Of a DNA stretch of 64,000 bases, positions 43,831 to 54,705 are shown in pieces. Numbering within the stretch: the stretch's first letter is position 1; each line of letters starts with the position of its first letter. Source of the DNA: Cryobacterium sp. SO1. Its GTDB lineage: Bacteria; Actinomycetota; Actinomycetes; Actinomycetales; Microbacteriaceae. The notes beneath the pieces are model-generated. The model was not told where the DNA came from, made no database searches, and saw only the letters and a list, made by a program, of their open reading frames with translations. Made by a program: the position numbers and the translations under genes. Where the stretch lies: assembly GCF_004210215.2 (NCBI RefSeq), contig NZ_CP067394.1, positions 2,294,001 to 2,358,000 of the forward strand, in the 5' to 3' direction.

Positions 43831-44127
43831 TTACTCCTCGTCCAGGATGGCGGGCACGCGGAATTTGTCGCCGGCACGGTCGGGGGCGCCGGACAGGGCC
43901 TGGTCGACGGTGAGCGAGGGCACGACGACGTCGTCGCGGAACACATTGGTCAGCGGCATCGGGTGGCTGGTCGCGGGAACGTCGGGCGTGGCGACCTCGG
44001 CGACCTTGGCGACAGAGTCGACGATCTGGCCGAGCTCGACCGTGAGGCGATCGATTTCTGCCGAGCTGAGGTCGATCCGGGCGAGGTTCGCCAGATGGGC
44101 AACCTGCTCGGCCGTGATTTCAGACAT
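43831..44127 (-). CDS. gatC: Aspartyl/glutamyl-tRNA amidotransferase subunit C
   Basis: 98 residues. [23 protein letters not shown] and the C-terminal [10 protein letters not shown] are standard GatC; it wraps GatA and GatB together. First gene of the operon; GGGAG lies 4 bases before the ATG. Confidence 0.96.
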   Translation of the reverse strand: MSEITAEQVAHLANLARIDLSSAEIDRLTVELGQIVDSVAKVAEVATPDVPATSHPMPLTNVFRDDVVVPSLTVDQALSGAPDRAGDKFRVPAILDEE

Positions 44128-44163
44128 GAAACTCCCAAGAAAATCGAAGCGGAAGCCTCAATT

Positions 44164-45624
44164 CTATTCAATGCCGTCGGTGGCCAGGTCCGCGTTGTCG
44201 GTGCCGATCAGCGCCATGTTGTGCAGAGACTCGCTTCCGGGCTTGAAATAGTCGTTGTGGCCGATGGATCCGTCGAGCCAGTCACCGGTCACAGCGTCGG
44301 CCGCGCCGCTCACGCCGAGGGCCTTGGCGCCGTAGGAAGACGCGCCGGGATCGCTGCCGAAAAACGCCGAGTTCACGGCGGGGTCCCAGTCGGCCTTGCC
44401 GACGAAGACGTTCCCGCCTGCGACCTTGAGCCGGTCGGTGGACTGGATCTCGCTGCCGGGCGAGCCGACGACAACGAGAGCGTCGACTTCCACCGAACCG
44501 TTGGCCAGCGCCATGAGCGACACCGTCGAGCCGTAGGAGTGCGCGAACACCGAGATGAAGGGCTGGTCGCCGCCCCTGCTGGCGCGCACACCCGCCCACG
44601 AGGTTTCAAGGAAGCCGGCCCCGGCCACGGCCCGGTCACGCCCGCCGACGGAGAACAGGTCAGGCGCTTCGTAGCCGATCCAGGCGATCGTGGCGATGGT
44701 CTTGGCGCGGGTCGCCGCAGCATCCGGGTACCCTGTTACGAGCCTGACCGGGGTGCTCCCGGCGGCCGTGACGGGCGCGTGGACGGATGCGGTCTGGGCT
44801 GTGGGGGGCTCGGAGGTCGCGGGCGCGCCGTCGCGGACGGCCAACACGGCCACTTCTTCGCGGTAGACGTCGTCGGCCACTGTGGTCCAGTTCACCATCT
44901 GCGGCTCGACCTGGTAGTTCATTCCCGGCACCAGGTAGCCGATGTAGTCGGCGGTGTCCGGGTTGCCCAGGGCGATGGCCGCCCGGCCGGACCCCGACGT
45001 GTCGAGCAGGATCAGGCTGCGCTTGGGCCCGCCGTCGCTGGGGTGCAGCGCCAGAGATACCTGGGTGAGCATGGCGACCAGACGGGTCTGCCGGTTTGCC
45101 TCGGCATCCGACAGGTGGCCGTCGAGGGCCCGATTGGCCTCGGCGAAGGATTCGCGCAGGTAGTTCTCGTTGGCGCGGCTGCGCTGGGCCAGCGGCACAC
45201 CGTCGAGGTTTCCTACCAATCGCGGTGTCGCGGCGGCGAGGGTGGCCCGCTGGGTGGCATCCAGCAGCGTCCACCAGGCCGACACCATGCCGGCTTCGGG
45301 CGGGGCTGCCAGCAACGTGTCGATGTGGGCGGGGTATTCGGCGGCGAATCCGGCCAGGTCGGCCAGGCCGAGGTGGGACATGCCCACGAGTAGGTTCGAC
45401 CCGGCCATGGTGCGCAATTTGGCGGCGTCGATGTCGACGGCGGCGGCCTGCACCTCGAGCTGGGTCCACGCCGGCGAGGCGCCCACATCACCTTGACGGT
45501 CCGAGACCCGGGTGGACACGGTCTGGTGCACGCTGATCTGGGTGTATTCGGGTATGGAAACGGGCCCGCTCAGCCCGGCCAGGGCAAGCGAGGCTGTCAC
45601 CAGTGCAGCGGCCTCGAATAGCAC
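44164..45624 (-). CDS. Secreted or membrane-anchored alpha/beta hydrolase (DUF1023)
   Basis: 486 residues. N-terminal hydrophobic segment (LVTASLALAGLSGPV) then an α-helical ~200-residue region and an alpha/beta-hydrolase domain with the nucleophile elbow VFAHSYGSTVSL (GxSxG-like) and a D/H in the later part (GVSGAADAVTGDWLDG..HNDYFKPGSESLHNM). DUF1023 (PF06259) members are putative esterases of unknown substrate. GTG start with GGGAGGGGA upstream. The 210-bp gap to the next gene holds nothing I recognise. Confidence 0.8.
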   Translation of the reverse strand: MLFEAAALVTASLALAGLSGPVSIPEYTQISVHQTVSTRVSDRQGDVGASPAWTQLEVQAAAVDIDAAKLRTMAGSNLLVGMSHLGLADLAGFAAEYPAHIDTLLAAPPEAGMVSAWWTLLDATQRATLAAATPRLVGNLDGVPLAQRSRANENYLRESFAEANRALDGHLSDAEANRQTRLVAMLTQVSLALHPSDGGPKRSLILLDTSGSGRAAIALGNPDTADYIGYLVPGMNYQVEPQMVNWTTVADDVYREEVAVLAVRDGAPATSEPPTAQTASVHAPVTAAGSTPVRLVTGYPDAAATRAKTIATIAWIGYEAPDLFSVGGRDRAVAGAGFLETSWAGVRASRGGDQPFISVFAHSYGSTVSLMALANGSVEVDALVVVGSPGSEIQSTDRLKVAGGNVFVGKADWDPAVNSAFFGSDPGASSYGAKALGVSGAADAVTGDWLDGSIGHNDYFKPGSESLHNMALIGTDNADLATDGIE

Positions 45625-45834
45625 GACGCGTCCCGTCCCCTCCCGAACGAATGAGTAGCATGCAGACTCAGCGCCACTGGTAAGTCCTGCGCCCTCAGCC
45701 TATCGATCAGCAGGGGGGTCGCACTGCCCCTCATTCAGGGCGATCGGGGGCCCGATGGCCCGATTTCAGCGCACTGTTTCCGGCAGGTTTCCGGCTCGGG
45801 ACTTCTCGACCCTTTCAAGGTGAACTTCCGGGGC

Positions 45835-46065
45835 TCAAAGGATGAGGCTGACCCCGATCAAGGCCCCGATCACCACGACCACTCCCAGCAGCAGGCCGGT
45901 CGCCCGGCCGATGCGACGGCGGCTGACGGTGCCAGGGCGGAAAGCTGATCGTGACACCCGGTCCAGGTTGGGAAACAGCGCCTGGAACGGCGGTTCGCGC
46001 GGCTCCAGGAGCTGCGGCGCGGCTGGTTCTTCGGTTGGTCGGTCATCGTCCTTGATGGGATCCAT
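45835..46065 (-). CDS. Small single-span membrane protein
   Basis: 76 residues: acidic/Pro-rich start, then one C-terminal transmembrane helix (ATGLLLGVVVVIGALIGVSLIL). Unknown function. TAGGCT lies 6 bases before the ATG. Confidence 0.62.
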   Translation of the reverse strand: MDPIKDDDRPTEEPAAPQLLEPREPPFQALFPNLDRVSRSAFRPGTVSRRRIGRATGLLLGVVVVIGALIGVSLIL

Positions 46066-46123
46066 GCCCTCAGCCTAGTAATGCGGCGTGGGCCCGGCCG
46101 GGTGGTCACGGCTCGGGCCTCAC

Positions 46124-46187
46124 CTGTTGCCCGTGCGGACATCTGCACCCGATACACCGGGACCATTTGTCCGCACGGGGAACAGTT
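46124..46187. repeat. 64-bp intergenic palindrome, family B copy 2
   Basis: ctgttgcccgtgcggaca left arm and tgtccgcacggggaacagtt right arm; aligned with 39241-39304, most bases match and the length is the same. It lies just before the G-rich tract. Confidence 0.85.
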
Positions 46188-46247
46188 AGCGCGGGGCGGG
46201 GCGGGCGGCGGGCGGGGCGGGGCGGGGCGGGCGGCGGGCGGGGCGGG
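46188..46247. repeat. G-rich repeat tract, possible G-quadruplex
   Basis: gcggggcgggg..gcggcgggcgg runs occur twice in tandem (46191-46245) just past the epimerase stop. The strand asymmetry and spacing of G3-G4 runs suit a quadruplex, but sequence errors are common here. Confidence 0.7.
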
Positions 46248-47252
46248 TCAGCCGGCGGCGAGTTCGGCGAGCAGGGCAAGCTCGTCGGCGTCGGCGAGCC
46301 CGGCCCGGCGGGGGCCCTCCGGCACGCGGAGGCGTTCCCAGCGTAGGGTGTCGGCCAGGGTCTGGGCCAGCGGGCGGGTGACCAGTCCCGCGGCACGGGC
46401 CGCGGCGCCGTCCCTGGCGTTGAAGCCGGCGTAGTCGGGCAGCGGCAGCCAAAGCGGCAGGGACCGGGGCCCCGACCACGGCCCGACCTCGTGGTCGAGC
46501 AGCCAGTGGGCGGCGGCGCCGACGATCGGGCCGGTGTGACCGGCAACCGCTCGCGCCACCGAGAGATGTTCGGCCAGCGTGACGGTCTCGCCCGTCGCAT
46601 TGAAGATTCCGGTGGTGCCGTCCTCGCCCGCATCGACGATCCACTCGGCCAGGTCGCGCACGTCGATCAGCTGCGTCAGAAGGCCCGGCGTGTCCGGGAC
46701 CAGCACGCTCCCGTCGGCGCCGGCGGGTTCGCGGAACCGCAACGGCCAGTAGCCGCTGCGGTCGGAGAGGTCGCCGGGTCCCCCGATCAGGCCCGACCTG
46801 ACGATCAGCGACCTGTCGGCGCCGAACCCCGCCAGCACCCGGTCTTCGCAGGCGACCTTGGCCTCGCCGTAGGACTCCATCGACTCGATCACATCGCCCG
46901 GAAGCGCCTCGAGCAGTTTCCCGCGCTCGTCCTGCCCGGGGGTGGCGGCGTCGGCGTACACGTTCCCCGATGACACGAAGGTGTACGAGGCGGCGCGCTC
47001 CCCCAGCGCCTGCACGGCGTCGGCCACCTGTCCCGGCTGCCTGGACACATCCACGACCACATCCCAACCCTCTGAGGCGACCTCCGCATACGCATCCGGC
47101 CGGCTGCGGTCACCCCGCACGAAGCGGATGCCGGCCGGCACCTGACCGGATTCGCCACGCGCCAGGCAGGTGACTCTGTGGCCGTGGTGCATCGCCGCCG
47201 TCGCGATGGTGCTGCCGAGCCAGGCCGTACCGCCGAGAATGAGGAATCGCAT
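46248..47252 (-). CDS. NAD-dependent epimerase/dehydratase-like reductase
   Basis: 334 residues from ATG 47252, which gives MRFLILGGTAWLGSTIA, a clean Rossmann start (GGTxxLG). VSSGNVYAD and SYGEAKVACED match the extended-SDR pattern with the YxxxK at SYGEAK. Likely NAD(P)-binding sugar epimerase or reductase; substrate unknown. Confidence 0.85.
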   Translation of the reverse strand: MRFLILGGTAWLGSTIATAAMHHGHRVTCLARGESGQVPAGIRFVRGDRSRPDAYAEVASEGWDVVVDVSRQPGQVADAVQALGERAASYTFVSSGNVYADAATPGQDERGKLLEALPGDVIESMESYGEAKVACEDRVLAGFGADRSLIVRSGLIGGPGDLSDRSGYWPLRFREPAGADGSVLVPDTPGLLTQLIDVRDLAEWIVDAGEDGTTGIFNATGETVTLAEHLSVARAVAGHTGPIVGAAAHWLLDHEVGPWSGPRSLPLWLPLPDYAGFNARDGAAARAAGLVTRPLAQTLADTLRWERLRVPEGPRRAGLADADELALLAELAAG

Positions 47253-47305
47253 GGGGCCAGCTAACCCAACCTGCGCTCCCCACGGCAAGGCAGTTCGCTC
47301 TGGGC

Positions 47306-47339
47306 ACAGAGACCGGCCGGGTGCACCGGCCGTTCTCTG
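47306..47339 (-). terminator. Terminator-like hairpin after ligA
   Basis: cagagaccggccg and cggccgttctctg form a stem with one mismatch around ggtgca, 4-37 bases after the ligA stop. Confidence 0.7.
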
Positions 47340-47342
47340 CGG

Positions 47343-50850
<3,508 letters not shown>

Positions 50851-50853
50851 TGG

Positions 50854-52062
50854 TTAAGTGTACGCACGTGGCGCCGAGTCGGCCATTCCCGCGCCGATTG
50901 CTTGCGCCCAGGCCGTCGGAAGTGCGCTGATCAGGGCATCGACGTCGGCCTGGGTGGAGGTGCGGCCCAGCGTGATCCGCAGCGCGCTCCGAGCCTCGGC
51001 CAAGCTCCGGCCCATGGCGCGCAACACGTGGGAGGGCTCGGGGATGCCCGCCTGGCAGGCCGACCCCGTCGACACCGACACGCCGGCGACGTCGAGCAGG
51101 AACAGGAGCGAGTCGCCCTCGCAGCCGGGGAAGGTGAAGTGGGCGTTGCCGGGCAGCCGGCCGGCCGGGTCGGGGTCGCCGTTGTACACGGCGGACGGAA
51201 CCGCGGCGGTGACACCGGCGATCACGGTGTCGCGGAGCGCCCGGAGGCGCCGGCCCTCGGTCTCGAGCTCGGACGTCACGGCGGTGGCGGCGACCGCGAA
51301 CGAAACCGCGGCAGCCACATCCTGGGTGCCACTGCGCACCTGGCGCTGCTGGCCGCCGCCGTGGATCAGCGGCACCACCGTTGCGGTGCGGGAGAGCACC
51401 AGGGCGCCGATCCCCACCGGTCCGCCGATCTTGTGCGCCGAGAGACTCAGCGCCGAGACGCCGGTGGCGTGCAGGGCGGTGAAGTCGATCGCAAGGTGGC
51501 CGTAGGCGGAGATGGCGTCCACGTGCACCGGGATGCCGTGGGCCGCGGCGAGCGCCGCCACCTCCCGAATCGGCTGCAGGGTGCCCACCTCGTTGTTGGC
51601 GGCCAGCAGCGTGACCAGGGCCACGTCGTGCGGGTTCGAATCGATGGCGGCGGCGAGGGCAGCCACGTCGACGCGGCCCAGCCCGTCCAATGGGATCCAC
51701 TGCACGGTCGCCCCCTCCTGCTGGGCGAGCCACTCCACGGTGTCGACGGTGGCGTGGTGTTCCCCGCCGGGGACGAGGATGCGGGTTCGCGGGGCCCGAG
51801 CCCAGTACAGGCCCTTGATGCCCAGGTTCACCGCCTCGGTGCCGCCGCCGGTGAAGACGACTTCGATCGGGTCACAGCCCACGCTCGCGGCGACCCGTTC
51901 GCGGGCCTCTTCGAGCATCCGTTTCGCGTTCTGCCCCTGGCTGTGAATGGATGCGGGGTTGCCGACGACGGCCATCGCCTCCGCGTACGCGGTGATCGCG
52001 GCCGGCAGCATGGGTGCCGTGGCCGCGTGGTCGAGATACGCGTGGTCAAAGTACACCGACAT
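50854..52062 (-). CDS. Cysteine desulfurase (NifS/IscS family)
   Basis: 402 residues from ATG 52062, with GGAGG 7 bases upstream. PLP-binding K211 in SLSAHKIGGPVG, catalytic C336 in STGSACQAGIPEP and the N-terminal YLDHAATAPM motif. It removes sulfur from cysteine as a persulfide and hands it to acceptors, here presumably MnmA as judged by the operon. It is divergent from glgX over an 88-bp gap. Confidence 0.94.
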   Translation of the reverse strand: MSVYFDHAYLDHAATAPMLPAAITAYAEAMAVVGNPASIHSQGQNAKRMLEEARERVAASVGCDPIEVVFTGGGTEAVNLGIKGLYWARAPRTRILVPGGEHHATVDTVEWLAQQEGATVQWIPLDGLGRVDVAALAAAIDSNPHDVALVTLLAANNEVGTLQPIREVAALAAAHGIPVHVDAISAYGHLAIDFTALHATGVSALSLSAHKIGGPVGIGALVLSRTATVVPLIHGGGQQRQVRSGTQDVAAAVSFAVAATAVTSELETEGRRLRALRDTVIAGVTAAVPSAVYNGDPDPAGRLPGNAHFTFPGCEGDSLLFLLDVAGVSVSTGSACQAGIPEPSHVLRAMGRSLAEARSALRITLGRTSTQADVDALISALPTAWAQAIGAGMADSAPRAYT

Positions 52063-52150
52063 CTGCTCGCCTCCTTCGCTGATCCGGCGCCCGGCCCTAC
52101 CCGTCCGGGCTGGTCGGAGCATACCGTTCGTACTGATTACTCTAGATCTC

Positions 52151-54208
52151 ATGACTCCAGCTGACTCCCTCCGCAATCTGGGCGTCCGCGCTACGAGCAA
52201 TGGCGGGGAGCTCCGCGTCTGGTCCGAACACGCCGAGGCCATCGAACTGTGCATTTTCGACCACACCGATCCCAACTGGATCGTGCGCACGGTGGCCATG
52301 GTGCGCGACTCCCACAACGTCTGGGTCGGCCGTTCCCGCACCCTCACCGCCGGACGCCGCTACGGTATCCGGGTGTCCGGCCCCGCCGGACCGACACACT
52401 CCTTCCACCCGGAGAAAACCCTGATCGACCCGTACTCGCGGGGTCTGGCCCGGGTGGGTCCTGACCAGTGGCAGTCCACCATGGTCGACGGCGGTTTCGA
52501 TTGGGCCGGGGCCGTCAAACCCAACACGCCGATGGACCACACAGTGGTCTACGAGGCGCATGTGCGAGGCATGACCAAGCTCAGCCCGTCGATGCCGGTG
52601 GAGCTGCGCGGCACCTACGCCGGGCTCGCGCACGAGAGCACCATCGCCTACCTCAAGAACCTCGGGGTGACGGCGGTGGAGTTGCTGCCCGTGCAGTCCT
52701 TCGTCTCCGAGCAGCGCCTGATCAAGCAGGGCCTGTCGAACTACTGGGGCTACAACACCGTCAACTTCTTCACCCCGCACGCCGACTACGCCACCCAGGC
52801 TTCCCAGTCCGAGGGGCCGGAAGCGGTGCTCCGCGAGTTCAAGGGCATGGTCAAGCTGCTTCACGAGGCCGGCCTGGAGGTCATCCTCGACGTGGTCTAC
52901 AACCACACCGCCGAGGAGGGCCCGGCCGGCCCGGTGACGAGCCTGCGCGGCATCGACAACGCCACCTACTACCGGCAGAACGCCACGGGCCACTACATCG
53001 ACGTGACCGGATGCGGCAACACCGTCAACTTCAGCCACGAGGTGCCGATGCGGCTGGTGCTGGACTCCCTGCGCTACTGGGCCAACGAGGTGCAGATCGA
53101 CGGGTTCAGGTTTGACCTGGCCGCGACACTCGGCCGCGACGGCGAGGTGCACTACACTCCGGATCACCCCCTGCTCACCGCCATCCGTGACGACCCGGAC
53201 CTGGCCGGCGTGAAGCTGATCGCCGAACCGTGGGACGTGGGCATGGGCGGCTGGCAGACCGGCAATTTCCCGTCCGGCTGGACGGAGTGGAATGACCGGT
53301 ACCGCGACCGGATGCGGTCCTTCTGGCTCACCGACGTTGCCGCGGTGCGCAACCACTCCACCTCCGACAGCGGCATCGGCCGGTTCGCCTCCCGTCTGGC
53401 CGGCTCGGCCAACACCTTCTCGCTCGAGCGCGGCCCGCTCGCCTCGCTGAACTTCATCACCGCGCACGACGGTTTCACCATGGCCGACCTCACCGCTTAC
53501 AACGTCAAGCACAATGTGGGCAACGGTGAAATGAATCGCGACGGCACCGACGGCAACAATTCCTTCAACCACGGTGTCGAGGGTCCCACCCGCGACGTCC
53601 TGGTGCTGCGCACCCGGCGCCGGGCAATGCGCAACCTGCTGGGCACCCTGCTGCTCTCCGCCGGCGTTCCGATGCTCACCGCGGGCGACGAGTTCGGCCG
53701 CAGCCAGCGCGGCAACAACAACGCGTACTGCCACGACAGCGAGCTCACCTGGCTGGACTGGAACTTCGACGACTGGCAGCAGGACCTGCACAGGGTCACC
53801 CGGCAACTGCTCGCGTTGAGGCGGGACAACCCTGCGCTCCGCCCGGTGCGATTCGGCCGGCCGGGGCAGACCACGCTCAGCGCCAGCCAGATGGACTGGT
53901 ACAACGCGGCAGGGGCGTCGATGTCGGAGGCCGACTGGAACTCCCCGCAGGAACGCACCCTGCAGTACCTGGCGGCGAGCACCCCCGAGCATGAAGCCTT
54001 CAACCGCATCCTGCTGATCGTGCACGGCCTGGAGACCCCCACCGATGTGACGTTGCCGCTGCACTCGGGGGTGTCCGGCTACACGGTGCTGTGGGATTCC
54101 AGCCATGACGACATCCGCGAGGTGCAGAACGCCTACGCCCCCGGGGCCAGCCTCACCATGGGCGGCACCTCGATGCTGCTGCTGCGGGCCGAAGAAGCCC
54201 GGGCGTGA
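52151..54208 (+). CDS. glgX: Glycogen debranching enzyme GlgX
   Basis: 685 residues from ATG 52151. CBM48-like N-terminal domain (ELRVWSEHAEAIELCIFD), GH13 catalytic domain with nucleophile D322 (DGFRFDLAATLG) and acid E359 (LIAEPWDVG), HDGFTMADL and a C-terminal beta domain. Hydrolyses alpha-1,6 branches of limit dextrins. TACTCT lies 7 bases before the ATG. Confidence 0.95.
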   Translation: MTPADSLRNLGVRATSNGGELRVWSEHAEAIELCIFDHTDPNWIVRTVAMVRDSHNVWVGRSRTLTAGRRYGIRVSGPAGPTHSFHPEKTLIDPYSRGLARVGPDQWQSTMVDGGFDWAGAVKPNTPMDHTVVYEAHVRGMTKLSPSMPVELRGTYAGLAHESTIAYLKNLGVTAVELLPVQSFVSEQRLIKQGLSNYWGYNTVNFFTPHADYATQASQSEGPEAVLREFKGMVKLLHEAGLEVILDVVYNHTAEEGPAGPVTSLRGIDNATYYRQNATGHYIDVTGCGNTVNFSHEVPMRLVLDSLRYWANEVQIDGFRFDLAATLGRDGEVHYTPDHPLLTAIRDDPDLAGVKLIAEPWDVGMGGWQTGNFPSGWTEWNDRYRDRMRSFWLTDVAAVRNHSTSDSGIGRFASRLAGSANTFSLERGPLASLNFITAHDGFTMADLTAYNVKHNVGNGEMNRDGTDGNNSFNHGVEGPTRDVLVLRTRRRAMRNLLGTLLLSAGVPMLTAGDEFGRSQRGNNNAYCHDSELTWLDWNFDDWQQDLHRVTRQLLALRRDNPALRPVRFGRPGQTTLSASQMDWYNAAGASMSEADWNSPQERTLQYLAASTPEHEAFNRILLIVHGLETPTDVTLPLHSGVSGYTVLWDSSHDDIREVQNAYAPGASLTMGGTSMLLLRAEEARA

Positions 54209-54696
54209 CCAAGCCGGATGCCGGCGGCACCCCCGCCACCGTGGCGTTGCTGCAGGCGGGCATCCGGTTCACCGCCCACCACTACCCGCACGACGCGGCC
54301 GTGGCCGGTTACGGCCTCGAGGCCGCCGACAAGCTCGGACTCGACCCCGACCAGGTGTTCAAGACCCTCCTCGCCGACACGGGTGGCACCCTGGTCGTCG
54401 CCATCGTTCCCGTCTCCGGCCAGCTGGACCTCAAGGCGCTCGCGACTGCCGTCGGCGCCAAGAAGGCGGTCATGGCCGACCCGGTTCTCGCCGAGCGCAA
54501 GACCGGTTACGTCGTGGGCGGGATCAGCCCGATCGGCCAGAAGGCCCGGCTGATCACGGTGCTCGACGAGACCGCCGAGCTGTTCGACACCGTCTATGTC
54601 TCCGGCGGTCGGCGCGGCTTCGACCTCGAGCTCTCCCCCGCCGACCTGATCGCCGTCACGGCCGCGACCGTGGCCGCGATCGGCCGGGACCGGTGA
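54205..54696 (+). CDS. ybaK: Cys-tRNA(Pro) deacylase YbaK/EbsC
   Basis: 163 residues from GTG 54205, overlapping the glgX stop (GTGA). HYPHDAAVAGYGLEAADKLGLDPDQVFKTL and SGQLDLKALATAVGAKKA match YbaK/EbsC. It removes Cys wrongly attached to tRNA(Pro) and similar. Its tail end is 9 bp from the convergent glgP. Confidence 0.9.
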   Translation: MTKPDAGGTPATVALLQAGIRFTAHHYPHDAAVAGYGLEAADKLGLDPDQVFKTLLADTGGTLVVAIVPVSGQLDLKALATAVGAKKAVMADPVLAERKTGYVVGGISPIGQKARLITVLDETAELFDTVYVSGGRRGFDLELSPADLIAVTAATVAAIGRDR

Positions 54697-54705
54697 CGCA
54701 CCGGC

